64,000 bases of DNA from Lachnospiraceae bacterium UBA4631 (GCA_002406015.1 DHMX01000017.1:50564-114563), one strand, 5' to 3'. Positions 1 through 8,348 are shown, counted from the first letter of the stretch. The notes: generated by a model from the letters alone, not told the origin. Translations and numbers: made by a program.

Positions 1-154
1 ATAACTTACAAGGTTCTCAAACGCTTATGCTAGAAAGTATTTAGTAGATACTGTTTTGCACCTTTCATAACTTACAAGGTTCTCAAACAGCGGTGTGTTA
101 CTACTCTCCCACTTTAAAGTTTTGCACCTTTCATAACTTACAAGGTTCTCAAAC
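1..154 (-). CRISPR. Leader-proximal end of a type II-A CRISPR array
   Basis: Three copies of one 36-nt repeat are visible: 119-154, 53-88, and a copy cut by the window edge at 1-22. They are identical over the parts seen. The two spacers, 89-118 and 23-52, are 30 nt each. On the minus (transcribed) strand the repeat begins GTTTGAGAAC and ends GGTGCAAAAC. The array continues off the left edge, so its length is unknown. The repeat at 119-154 is leader-proximal because the cas genes and the leader-anchor motif lie on that side, so spacer 89-118 should be the newest. Orientation is supported by the tracrRNA anti-repeat at 6277-6290, which pairs with the repeat only if the array is read on the minus strand. 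No separate leader lies between csn2 and the array. Confidence 0.97.
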
Positions 155-886
155 CTCAAATTCCTTGAGATTCTCTCCGAACTTATCACTCGGTAAGTGT
201 TGTAAGTCAGAATAATTTAAATCAATTATACAATAATCTGCATCTACTATACAAACAGTATCTACATATTTCATATCACTTTGATGAAATTCAATGAATA
301 GTGCATACACTTTTTGATATTTTATATATTCAACAAAATATTTCCACTGTTCCTCATTCATATAATGTGAAATATTCAAAAAACAAAATAATCTACGTCC
401 ACACAACTGATTCATTACTTGAATATAGGATACCATTTTGTCCATAAAACTGTCCGATTCACTTTCTAGCTTCACATTGTATATCTTGCATAGTTCGGCA
501 AAACTGACATCTATTGACGATGTAATATTGTATGGCATCTTTATGCTTATTTTTTCCATCAGTTCAAGAATCTTAGCACTTATTTCTGCTTTTTCTTCTA
601 TAAATTCTTCTTCACAACAAAGTTCCATTTCCTGATATAATTGCAAAAGAACTTTTCTTCCGTTCTCGTCAAGGCTAAATGGTTCTAATATAAACTCCAT
701 TTTTTGTGATAGCTTTTGAATTTTACCATTTTCAGATAGTACAAATGAGCCATCCAAGCCAAGTCCTTGACAATATAATTCCTTTACTATCTGATAACGT
801 ATTTCCGGCTTTTCTAATATAAGCACTGCTATTTCATTTTCTTTTATATCAATATTTAAATTATACTTTACGTTAACTAACTTCAC
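149..886 (-). CDS. csn2: Csn2, type II-A spacer-acquisition protein
   Basis: A 245-residue protein placed last in a cas9-cas1-cas2-csn2 order, which defines subtype II-A. Csn2 proteins are ring-forming tetramers that bind double-stranded DNA ends and join Cas1-Cas2 and Cas9 in choosing spacers. The identification rests on position, size and general character (N-terminal strand-rich part, acidic helical middle, C-terminal strands); I see no single diagnostic motif. It starts 4 bp inside the end of cas2, suggesting translational coupling. The 3' end is unusual: the final Val codon and the TGA stop (149-154) are the first six bases of the first CRISPR repeat, and the codons just before them contain ATTTGAG, the leader-anchoring sequence described for streptococcal II-A systems. 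Confidence 0.9.
   Translation of the reverse strand: MKLVNVKYNLNIDIKENEIAVLILEKPEIRYQIVKELYCQGLGLDGSFVLSENGKIQKLSQKMEFILEPFSLDENGRKVLLQLYQEMELCCEEEFIEEKAEISAKILELMEKISIKMPYNITSSIDVSFAELCKIYNVKLESESDSFMDKMVSYIQVMNQLCGRRLFCFLNISHYMNEEQWKYFVEYIKYQKVYALFIEFHQSDMKYVDTVCIVDADYCIIDLNYSDLQHLPSDKFGENLKEFEV
155..161 (-). promoter_or_regulatory. Leader-anchoring sequence inside csn2
   Basis: On the minus strand the seven bases directly before the first repeat read ATTTGAG. This is the leader-repeat junction motif shown in Streptococcus II-A systems to direct polarized spacer integration. Here it is coding sequence, made of the last A of a Glu codon, a Phe codon and a Glu codon of csn2. That the motif works in this organism is inference from the exact match and position. 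Confidence 0.75.
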
Positions 887-1203
887 AGCACCACTAACCT
901 TTCATCACTATCCAACACCTGCCGCTTTGTTTCCCCAACCATACATTCAATCTTGGAAAACTGCTTTTCAGTAATTTTCAGCACTTGAACCAAGCCCTCA
1001 GAAGGTTTATTCTTTCTTACATTTTCAAGCATATTCTCTGCCGCAGTTGCGTTCTGTGCCAGCTTACAGTATATGGACTCTTGTAGCATCAGAAATCCAC
1101 TTTTGATTAAATATTTTCTGAATGCCGTATACTCTTTTCTGTTTTTAGCAGTTTCCACCGGCAAATCAAACATTATGATAATCCTCATATACCTATAGCT
1201 CAT
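883..1203 (-). CDS. cas2: Cas2 endoribonuclease-fold adaptation protein
   Basis: A 106-residue Cas2, the usual length for II-A systems. It forms the dimer that bridges two Cas1 dimers in the spacer integration complex. The N-terminal beta strand followed by the conserved Asp (IIIMFDLP, Asp13) fits the ferredoxin-like Cas2 fold. The gene starts 11 bp inside cas1 and its stop overlaps the csn2 start by 4 bp, so the whole adaptation module looks translationally coupled. No convincing Shine-Dalgarno is visible for either Met1 or Met6, which fits coupling to cas1. Confidence 0.95.
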   Translation of the reverse strand: MSYRYMRIIIMFDLPVETAKNRKEYTAFRKYLIKSGFLMLQESIYCKLAQNATAAENMLENVRKNKPSEGLVQVLKITEKQFSKIECMVGETKRQVLDSDERLVVL

Positions 1204-2065
1204 TTCTATAAAATTTTATTTGAGAAAGCTCATTGTCGTTTAATGCATCAAATATACTTCTACAATATATTTTAATTGCATTATTCACATATTCTCTTTT
1301 TCCTCCTATTACTACTTCCGTATTCAGCACATCCACCACTTGCATTTTTTCATCATGTTCAAATTTTTCAACCTTCATTTTTAATACCCTTGCATCAATA
1401 ATTGGTCGATATGGTTCCATTAGGTCTGATGCCAGATTAAATGGATTAAACATATTGTCATGAAATAATCCTAATTGTGTTATGTACCCATTTGCTACTA
1501 TTTCACGATTAAATGCAGACAGCAGAATTCCATATCCATAATTTAATGCAGCATTGATACTACTTTCTTCTGTCCTTGTAAATGTCATTCCGAATAATGC
1601 ATTAAAATACACTTTCGCAGCATGCCCTTCCCGGTTGGTCACATCACCTAATTGTATTTCTTGTATGTAGCCACTTAACATTTCTGCTTCCGGTCGTTCA
1701 TAGTACCTTAATAATTCTGCCTGCTGCCGTATCTTTTCAGATACAATTTCAGTCCAAACCGCCTCCTTAATCTGCTTTGACCACTCTATCTGCTTTCTAA
1801 GCTTAACACTGGTATCATGACTTCCGTAATACGGTATTAATTCAGAAGCAGGATTTCGTTTTTCATCACAAAAAATCACCTTAATTTTCTTTTTTATCAA
1901 TTCACTTAATAAATATGCTGTCATGGATACTGCTGTCGATTCAATCATCAACACAGCAATTTCACTCAAATGAATTTTGGTTGTAGTCTCCTGCCGAACG
2001 GTTAAATATCCCATGTGATAATCTAACTTTGCACTGTTGGAGACTACAACAACCCTCCAACTCAT
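1193..2065 (-). CDS. cas1: Cas1 integrase
   Basis: A 290-residue Cas1, the metal-dependent integrase that inserts new spacers at the leader-repeat junction. The three conserved metal ligands are visible: Glu147 in NREGHAAKVYF, His202 in LFHDNMFNP, and Glu217 in SDLMEPYRP. They match the spacing of other type II Cas1 proteins. The ATG overlaps the cas9 stop by 4 bp. There is no sign of damage, and adaptation should be possible together with Cas2, Csn2 and Cas9. Confidence 0.97.
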   Translation of the reverse strand: MSWRVVVVSNSAKLDYHMGYLTVRQETTTKIHLSEIAVLMIESTAVSMTAYLLSELIKKKIKVIFCDEKRNPASELIPYYGSHDTSVKLRKQIEWSKQIKEAVWTEIVSEKIRQQAELLRYYERPEAEMLSGYIQEIQLGDVTNREGHAAKVYFNALFGMTFTRTEESSINAALNYGYGILLSAFNREIVANGYITQLGLFHDNMFNPFNLASDLMEPYRPIIDARVLKMKVEKFEHDEKMQVVDVLNTEVVIGGKREYVNNAIKIYCRSIFDALNDNELSQIKFYRNEL

Positions 2066-5000
2066 ATAGTTTTCAAATCAATTTCCGTCTCAAACAATCC
2101 AGACGGAGATTGATGAATCAATTTAAACTCATCTGCTTCTGATACATTTTTACTTATCATACAAATTCCTGTCTTTTTTGCCTCCCCAATAAGGCTCAAA
2201 TCTGCTCCCATGTTTGACAACTGCGACAGTTGCAGAATCTGCATAATTACCTTGCATTGTTCTTTCACCTCTAACTGTTCAAATTTATCCTTTGCATGAA
2301 CTAGTTTCTCTCCCACAGGATTTGGACGTTTCGCATATACACCGGTCATATGTTTATCCATAAGTAACTCATACAGTTCCAGATTCTTTTCTACTGTTAC
2401 CAATGAATATTCCCGTCCGGTTTCATTGACTTTTTCAGCCCCTTTAATATATGCAGTCCAAGATTGATTCAAACACAACGGCATAGCATTTTTAACAAAC
2501 AATCTATCATTTGATTTTCCTGATATATACAGATAAAATCCATTTCTCTTAATTAATGACTGAATTTTTATTTTCTCCAAACGTATATCAGGCTCCATCA
2601 ATCCCAACTGCTCCTCACAATACTTAACCAATGCCTTTTTATCCGCTCCTACCTTATCCTTTAAATATAGCGGCATTGCTTCTATGGTTCGGATTCTCTT
2701 CTTACCTTTCGTATGTTCCACCAAGAAAAAATAGGTAATACTTACACTATTAAATCCACCATACTTTGATACATCTTGTAAGCGTTCATCACTTTCTTTT
2801 AATGGAATATATGTTTCTTCATTTGCATTTTTTGCCCCGTATAAGGTTGCTTCCGCAATTTGCCCATGTGATTCAAAGTTCATTCTGGTAATCAGCGGGC
2901 TATTCTTTGCCATCACCGCTCTTACGGTTTGAATGGTTCCGGGTGCTCCGTTCTTTTCAGCCGCAATCCATGCGATTTCACCGTTTCTTTCTACCGTATT
3001 GTCAAACATTTTGTTAATATGGTATCTGTTTGCAGTTTCATTCTTCCGATATTCCCGAATAAAGTTTGCAGGATTTCTTGTAAACTTTACAAAGTATGTA
3101 TTTCCAACCACTATATTCAGATATGCATCCTGTGCATGGTGGAAATCGTTCACAGCCCTTGACTTTAATAGCTTTCGCTCCTGTCGGAATGCCGATACAT
3201 TTCCTGCCTTTACATATACTACCTCAGATGCCGGAAACATTTCCTCAAATAAATGTGCTACCACCTTTGTTCCCTGTCTGGTTTCAACAATTTGCCGACT
3301 AATAAAGCCTGTTAATTGTTCATCCGTAAATTCATTCCGATTTACCAGACGATTATATTTTTCTCTGGTTATAAACTTACTTTGCATATCTGCAGTCAGC
3401 AAGCTCCGCCACCAATTGTGTCTGGCATCATAGATAGATTTCTCAATCGGATATGTATCACTCTTATGAGCATTTACCTCCTTCTTTACCAATACCAGAT
3501 TATTTTCCAGGCTGTCATCCTTTACAAAATGCCGTGGATAAATATGGTCTATATCATACAGATTATCATTGAACAAATCATGCAAATCAATAATTTCTCC
3601 GGTATACATACATCTGCCCTGCTGCATATAATACAGATACAACTTTTTACTTCTCAGTTCCTGATCTGACCAGCCATCAATTTCTTCAATCCAATTCCTG
3701 CTATCTACCTTACAGCCCTTATAAAGTTCCTTTAATTTTTGTTTTCTTGAATCCTTTCTAACTCCCTTATCTCCGTCTTCACGAGGCATTTCCACAAATA
3801 CCCGGCTTGGCTCCTTGCCTAGTACATGTTCTATATCCTTTAGTACCAATACGGTCTGCCAAATCATTCTCTTAACCGGAGCTGACAAATACAGGTCTTC
3901 TAAATCCTCATACTCTAATTCCTTTAATACCTTTTCGGAATTTTCGCTCATTTCCGCTAAGCTATCCTGATATGTAAACTTATCACTCATCAATTCCATG
4001 AGGTTATAATTATTTTCCCACATCATATCGATTAAGCTTAACTTTTCTCCGATTCCTTTTTCGCATCCCGGTAATTGCAAAAATGCTCTGGAAAGTCTTC
4101 CCCAATCATGGAATTTAAAGCCCGCTATCCTACGTAATTGCTCCTCGGTTACACATTCTCCGTATTCATCCTTTATCTTTTCCCGCAGGAATTTCTTATC
4201 GTCTCCATAAATAGTTCCCCAATATATTATGTCCTCTACCATCTTTTTGGTGGAATCCAGTTTTATGGATTCTCCAAAAACACCCTTGAATTTTCCATAA
4301 GAAGTCAACGCATTTTTAAAGTCCTTATCGATTCCCGAAATAGCATCTAATTCTGTTTCTTCTAATATGCCCTCTCTCACCAGATGCTGAAACAACTGCT
4401 TTTGTGTTACATGTTTGCCTTTTTCAAATAAGGTACAAAAGATATTTTGCTTCAATTGCGGAGATATTCGTTCTCCATGTATTTGAAGATTATTTAATTC
4501 ATTTAACACACAATATCTCTCATACAATAAGGAATCCTTCGGCATTGCCCGCTCTCCCTGTAAATAAGTACAATGCCTTACCATTCGGTTGATAAATTCC
4601 TCCGAGGATTGTTTAATGTCAATCATTTCCTCTATATTCCATGGAAGGACACGTCCTTCCTTTTTTCTTACTGCCCATGCATGTCCATTTGGCATATTTT
4701 TGTGCTGCAGATTCAAAGGTCCTACATAGTATGGAATCTGAAATTCAAATAATTGCAAAATTCTTTCCGAAACAGTCAGGTTACTTTCATCCGTCTCCTT
4801 CAGAAATGGCAAATATCCCTCTGCATTACTTAATATCTTTTTCATTTCGATTACATGCACCTGATTTGGAATAATTCCGTTGGATGCCGTTAACTGCTTT
4901 GGCAGAAAAGCTTCCAGTTCCATTTCCTTTAGAATATACTCTTTATCTTCATTATCCGGTATATCCTTCAATATTTTTTTAATCGTGGCATATAAATCTT

Positions 5001-6132
5001 CCCTTTGACGGTCCTTTACATTTCTTCTGTGTGACTCCCCGGAATTTACTGAATCTACATATGCACTGTAGCTTCCCGGTTCCAGCTCCCGAAACATACT
5101 GTCATACTTGTCCGGAGCATATTCTCTTATCACTCGTTTTAGTATTTTTAAATCCTGCTTATGCTTGTCATACTCTCTTATACGTGCTTCGGAAAGATAT
5201 TTGCTTCCCTTCATGACGTTGGATAACACACCCAAATCGTGAATTTGCTTTATGCGTCCGATTAATTCCACTTCTTCTTCACTGAGAAAGAAACTATATT
5301 CTTCTATTTTTTCATCGTATTTACTGTCTCGGAAGGATATTTGTACCTTTTTATGATTTTCATCAAATTCCTCCCTTGAAAATAATGTATTTAACGAAAC
5401 AGCCAAACCACAGAAGCCTTTTATAATCTCATAGACCTGCTTATTTTTCTTCTTTTCAATTGCAAAGGCTTCACTTAACTGTTCCGCCATAACAGTTCTG
5501 GAAATATCTCTCCGGCTCAATATATCCTTCATCTTGATAAAATCAACCGTTTCCGGAAGTTCTATCTCCCATTCCTGAGCCGTCATATACAATAGTCCGT
5601 ATATATCCTCTATACTTTCTGTTTCGCCGTCTGTTTTTAAACCTGCGTTCAAAAAGTGTCCGCGGTGCTTAAACATATTAAGCAATGCCAGATATACAAG
5701 TCTGACATCATGTGCCTGCGGATTTTGGATTAATTCATATCGAAGATGGAAAATGGTTGGATATTCTCTAAAATAATCTTCGTCTGTATAATTATCGTCC
5801 GCAAAAATTCCGTACTTGGTTGCTACTTTTTTATCTTCTCTGTGATATTTACTTTCTGCTAATCGCTCTAAAAAATTACTGTCAACCTTTGATAATTCTT
5901 CTGCAAAGTATTCTTTTAATAATCCGATTCTGGCAACCTCTCTCTGTCTTCTTCTTCTGGAAACCCGATTTACCCTCCTGCCTGCTGCCACATCTGCTTC
6001 TTCAAACAGTCGAACTCCCCATAAATCCTTTCCTTTTGCACGTAACAGTTGATATTTATCATCCGTTACTGCCCAGCCAACGGATGATGTTCCCAAATCA
6101 AGCCCCACATAATACTTGTCAATTACTTTCAT
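2062..6132 (-). CDS. cas9: Cas9, type II-A RNA-guided nuclease
   Basis: A 1356-residue Cas9, close in size to the large II-A enzymes. In order: RuvC-I with catalytic Asp12 (GLDLGTSSVGWAV), an arginine-rich bridge helix at about 51-70, the helical recognition lobe, RuvC-II Glu in VFVEMPRED near 780, the HNH centre DIDHIYPRHF near 860, RuvC-III HHAQDAYLN near 1000, and a C-terminal PAM-interacting region. All catalytic residues are present, so it should cut DNA. The start has an AGGAGG-type site 8-9 nt upstream. The tracrRNA is divergent from it about 145 bp away. The PAM cannot be read from this window. Confidence 0.98.
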   Translation of the reverse strand: MKVIDKYYVGLDLGTSSVGWAVTDDKYQLLRAKGKDLWGVRLFEEADVAAGRRVNRVSRRRRQREVARIGLLKEYFAEELSKVDSNFLERLAESKYHREDKKVATKYGIFADDNYTDEDYFREYPTIFHLRYELIQNPQAHDVRLVYLALLNMFKHRGHFLNAGLKTDGETESIEDIYGLLYMTAQEWEIELPETVDFIKMKDILSRRDISRTVMAEQLSEAFAIEKKKNKQVYEIIKGFCGLAVSLNTLFSREEFDENHKKVQISFRDSKYDEKIEEYSFFLSEEEVELIGRIKQIHDLGVLSNVMKGSKYLSEARIREYDKHKQDLKILKRVIREYAPDKYDSMFRELEPGSYSAYVDSVNSGESHRRNVKDRQREDLYATIKKILKDIPDNEDKEYILKEMELEAFLPKQLTASNGIIPNQVHVIEMKKILSNAEGYLPFLKETDESNLTVSERILQLFEFQIPYYVGPLNLQHKNMPNGHAWAVRKKEGRVLPWNIEEMIDIKQSSEEFINRMVRHCTYLQGERAMPKDSLLYERYCVLNELNNLQIHGERISPQLKQNIFCTLFEKGKHVTQKQLFQHLVREGILEETELDAISGIDKDFKNALTSYGKFKGVFGESIKLDSTKKMVEDIIYWGTIYGDDKKFLREKIKDEYGECVTEEQLRRIAGFKFHDWGRLSRAFLQLPGCEKGIGEKLSLIDMMWENNYNLMELMSDKFTYQDSLAEMSENSEKVLKELEYEDLEDLYLSAPVKRMIWQTVLVLKDIEHVLGKEPSRVFVEMPREDGDKGVRKDSRKQKLKELYKGCKVDSRNWIEEIDGWSDQELRSKKLYLYYMQQGRCMYTGEIIDLHDLFNDNLYDIDHIYPRHFVKDDSLENNLVLVKKEVNAHKSDTYPIEKSIYDARHNWWRSLLTADMQSKFITREKYNRLVNRNEFTDEQLTGFISRQIVETRQGTKVVAHLFEEMFPASEVVYVKAGNVSAFRQERKLLKSRAVNDFHHAQDAYLNIVVGNTYFVKFTRNPANFIREYRKNETANRYHINKMFDNTVERNGEIAWIAAEKNGAPGTIQTVRAVMAKNSPLITRMNFESHGQIAEATLYGAKNANEETYIPLKESDERLQDVSKYGGFNSVSITYFFLVEHTKGKKRIRTIEAMPLYLKDKVGADKKALVKYCEEQLGLMEPDIRLEKIKIQSLIKRNGFYLYISGKSNDRLFVKNAMPLCLNQSWTAYIKGAEKVNETGREYSLVTVEKNLELYELLMDKHMTGVYAKRPNPVGEKLVHAKDKFEQLEVKEQCKVIMQILQLSQLSNMGADLSLIGEAKKTGICMISKNVSEADEFKLIHQSPSGLFETEIDLKTI

Positions 6133-6171
6133 ACTTGTTCCTCCTTAGTTTTTACTATCCTCTTTGTTCGT

Positions 6172-6249
6172 TCAATTTGTTTTCATTTTTTCATCAATTG
6201 CTTTTAACTTTGTTTTTAATTCTATTTCCATCAATTTCCTTCTTGACAT
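6172..6249 (-). CDS. Possible 25-residue leader ORF ahead of cas9
   Basis: On the minus strand an ATG at 6249 opens 25 codons ending at TGA 6172, about 40 nt before cas9. The peptide is lysine- and glutamate-rich (begins MSRRKLMEIELK) and could form an amphipathic helix. Only a weak AGG lies upstream, and its ATG overlaps the -35 of the divergent tracrRNA promoter. It could be a chance ORF in an AT-rich leader. Confidence 0.2.
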   Translation of the reverse strand: MSRRKLMEIELKTKLKAIDEKMKTN

Positions 6250-6275
6250 TCTAACCTGCTTATGATATATATAAT
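6243..6275 (+). promoter_or_regulatory. tracrRNA promoter
   Basis: A perfect TTGACA lies at 6243-6248. It is followed by an AT-rich -10 region: TATATA at 6266-6271 gives a 17-nt spacer, and TATAAT at 6270-6275 is a second option at a longer spacing. The predicted start falls at the beginning of the anti-repeat (about 6277-6282). The cas operon promoter must lie in or across this same stretch on the other strand, so the two may influence each other. Confidence 0.7.
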
Positions 6276-6276
6276 T

Positions 6277-6370
6277 CATAACTTACAAGGTGAGTGCAAA
6301 TAAGGATTTATCCGACATCGCCGTTTGGTCTGCATGGTGCAGGTAAAAGACTTGGTTTCAAGTCTTTTTT
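6277..6370 (+). ncRNA. tracrRNA
   Basis: On the plus strand the anti-repeat CATAACTTACAAGG (6277-6290) is exactly complementary to 14 bases of the CRISPR repeat as transcribed. After a bulge, CAAAT pairs with the repeat's 5' GUUUG. A nexus-like hairpin (GGAT/ATCC) follows at about 6303-6312, then a CTGCA/TGCAG hairpin near 6330-6342, and a terminator with 8-bp stem 6347-6354 / 6359-6366 and a T run. The order anti-repeat, nexus, hairpins, terminator is the standard type II tracrRNA plan. It is transcribed divergently from cas9. It should guide repeat processing by RNase III and load Cas9. Confidence 0.92.
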
Positions 6371-6539
6371 ATTTTGTAAAGACTAAATTTGTTTTTATTA
6401 CATATTTTGCCTTTTATTTGTTCCATATTTTGTACTTATGGTACTTTCTTAAAGTATAGCATATATTGAGTCCGATAAACCTCCCTTATATTTCTTTTTC
6501 TGGCGAGTCTCTATAATTACAACGATTATAACATTTTCC

Positions 6540-7229
6540 CTACGTTTTTTCAATCATTCCCGCTTCTCCCAATAACCAGAATGTATTTCTATCAACTCTT
6601 AGGATTCCGTCCTTTTGCATTTTAGATAATTCATTTGACAATGCACTCCGGTCTACCCCCAGATAATCTGCCAATTGTTGTCTGGAAAACGGTATTGTAA
6701 CCGGCATATGCCCCTGCTCCAATGCCTGCTGTGATAAATAAGACAAGATTCGCTCCCGGATGGATTTGGATGCAATGTGGAGCATACGGGTAGAAAGTTT
6801 TAGATTTTTCTGAGCCGATAATTGAAGCATTTTCTGAATCATATGTGTGTAGGTGGGATTATTTTCTATTTCCTTCTGCAAAAACCTGTTGACATTTAAA
6901 AATAATATTTCCGTATCCTCTGCTGCCACCACCTCTACCATCAATTCGCAGTTTGGAATGATTGCATAGGTTTCTGCAAAGATTTGTCCGGCACTGATAT
7001 GTGAAAAAATATTACTCCCTCCCCAGTAATAATTCACAACAATATTAACGCTGCCCCGAAGTATCAGCCCCATGGCTTCTACCTGTTCCCCCATGCCGTA
7101 GACCACCTCTGCCTTGCGATAGCTTTTCTTGAATGCCTCAAACCAAGGCAGCAGTTCTTTAATCTCTGTTTCCTCCAATCCACAAAATAACGATGTTTGT
7201 TTTAAAAAAATCAAAAAAGAATCCTTCAT
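6540..7229 (-). CDS. Crp/Fnr-family transcriptional regulator
   Basis: A regulator of about 229 residues with an N-terminal cyclic-nucleotide-binding-type beta-roll (for example GLILRGSVNIV and GQIFAETYAI), a dimerisation helix, and a C-terminal winged helix with the recognition sequence FSRQQLADYLGVDRSALSNELSKM. I chose ATG 7229 because AAGGAG sits 7 nt upstream; a longer reading from TTG 7328 would swallow a palindromic operator. It is divergent from a 4Fe-4S protein, an arrangement known for HcpR-like regulators of nitrosative or redox stress. There is no obvious Fnr-type N-terminal Cys cluster. The effector cannot be told from sequence. Confidence 0.88.
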   Translation of the reverse strand: MKDSFLIFLKQTSLFCGLEETEIKELLPWFEAFKKSYRKAEVVYGMGEQVEAMGLILRGSVNIVVNYYWGGSNIFSHISAGQIFAETYAIIPNCELMVEVVAAEDTEILFLNVNRFLQKEIENNPTYTHMIQKMLQLSAQKNLKLSTRMLHIASKSIRERILSYLSQQALEQGHMPVTIPFSRQQLADYLGVDRSALSNELSKMQKDGILRVDRNTFWLLGEAGMIEKT

Positions 7230-7271
7230 ATTTTGCTCCTTGTTGTTTGCTTCCTTGTTAATTTCCTCTTT

Positions 7272-7341
7272 GTTGTTATAACAACCGATTTCTGCCTTTG
7301 GATATGTTATTTTCTTTTCAGAACACAATGCTTTACATTGT
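7272..7341. promoter_or_regulatory. Divergent operator region with two palindromes
   Basis: Between the Crp/Fnr gene and the ferredoxin gene are a perfect 14-bp palindrome GTTGTTATAACAAC (7272-7285) and an inverted repeat ACAATG-N5-CATTGT (7325-7341). Symmetric half-sites of this kind are typical for Crp/Fnr proteins. They probably serve autoregulation and control of the divergent gene. The link is inferred from location. Confidence 0.5.
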
Positions 7342-7366
7342 CACTTCATGAAAAGGAGAATTTCTT

Positions 7367-8086
7367 ATGATACGAAAAATTATAAAAATTAATGAGGATT
7401 TATGTAATGGCTGCGGTGCCTGTGCTACTGCCTGCCATGAAGGTGCTATCGGCATGGTAAACGGAAAAGCAAAGCTGCTACGGGAAGATTATTGCGACGG
7501 TCTTGGTGACTGTCTTCCTACCTGTCCGACCGGTGCCATATCCTTTGAGGAGCGAGAAGCTCCTGCTTATGATGAAGCTGCCGTACAAAAAAGTAAACAG
7601 GCTGCAAATGCTTCCGGCTTCCAAGGCTGTCCGGGCAGTCAGATGCGGCAATTACATTCAGCCCCTTCAGAATCCCAACCAGCCTTTCATTCTTATTCGG
7701 ATACCCCTGCCAGCGAAGCGGCCAGCCGTCTGGCACAGTGGCCGGTTCAGATTCAGTTAGTTCCTGTCCATGCTCCGTATTTTGACGGTGCCAAGCTCTT
7801 GATTGCTGCTGATTGTACCGCTTATGCCTATGCGGGTTTTCATGAACGGTTTATGAAAGGCCAAATAACCTTGATTGGTTGTCCGAAATTGGATTCTGTA
7901 GAGTATTCCCAAAAATTGACTGAAATTATACAAAACAATAATATTCAGAGCGTTACGGTTCTCCGTATGGAAGTACCTTGCTGTGGCGGCATTGAGGCGG
8001 CAACAAAAGCAGCCCTGCAAAACAGCGGTAAATTCCTTCCATGGCAGGTTGTCACTCTTTCTATTGACGGTAACATTCTAAATTAG
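7367..8086 (+). CDS. 4Fe-4S ferredoxin-domain protein
   Basis: A 239-residue cytosolic protein. The first 60 residues hold two iron-sulfur motifs: CNGCGACATACHEGAI (CxxCxxCxxxC) and CDGLGDCLPTCPTGAI, a modified second cluster in which the first gap is longer. After a linker of about 50 residues comes a domain with CTAYAYAGF and a late CCGG pair that may bind another metal. Such proteins accompany Crp/Fnr regulators in clostridia. An electron-transfer or redox-sensing role is likely, but the partner is not in the window. The RBS is AAAAGGAG, 9 nt before the ATG. Confidence 0.8.
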   Translation: MIRKIIKINEDLCNGCGACATACHEGAIGMVNGKAKLLREDYCDGLGDCLPTCPTGAISFEEREAPAYDEAAVQKSKQAANASGFQGCPGSQMRQLHSAPSESQPAFHSYSDTPASEAASRLAQWPVQIQLVPVHAPYFDGAKLLIAADCTAYAYAGFHERFMKGQITLIGCPKLDSVEYSQKLTEIIQNNNIQSVTVLRMEVPCCGGIEAATKAALQNSGKFLPWQVVTLSIDGNILN

Positions 8087-8090
8087 TCTT

Positions 8091-8290
8091 AACTTTTATA
8101 TGAAAGCAACTTATACGAAAGTAACTATATAAAAGTTTTTATACACAAGCAGCTATGCAAAAATAACTATATAAAAGCAGCTATATGGCGGTTTCTATAC
8201 ACAAACAGCTATGCAAAAGCAACTATATGAAAGTTTCTAATGCAAACAACTATGCAAAAACAGCTATATGAAATCAACTATATAACGTAA
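8091..8290. repeat. Tandem array of a degenerate 14-bp unit
   Basis: About 14 head-to-tail units approximating NNCTATAYRAAARY fill the gap between two convergent genes. Exact 14-mers occur in phase at 8123, 8137, 8151, 8165, 8179, 8193, 8207 and 8221; one later unit is 13 nt. A 42-bp higher-order pattern (TTCTATACAC, AGCTATGCAA, AACTATATGA units) is repeated. There is no coding potential on either strand. Confidence 0.85.
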
Positions 8291-8302
8291 TTATTTAAAA
8301 AC

Positions 8303-8336
8303 AAGGGTAGCTATGACTCCAATCATAACTACCCTT
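8303..8336. terminator. Hairpin between convergent ferredoxin and xpt genes
   Basis: AAGGGTAG (8303-8310) pairs with CTACCCTT (8329-8336), with an inner TATGA/TCATA extension, giving a long stem. No long T run follows on either side, so termination efficiency is uncertain. Its place after the repeat array suggests a shared terminator. Confidence 0.5.
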
Positions 8337-8348
8337 ACATAACGAGCT

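Noticed and set aside
5820..6254. 144-codon plus-strand ORF opposite the cas9 5' end
   Set aside because: It is antisense to the conserved cas9 start and to the tracrRNA promoter. Its composition is that of a shadow frame with no ribosome site.
7230..7328. N-terminal extension of the Crp/Fnr protein from TTG 7328
   Set aside because: It has no good ribosome site, contains a palindromic operator, and its low-complexity sequence (NKEEINKEANNKEQ) is not family-like. ATG 7229 has AAGGAG.
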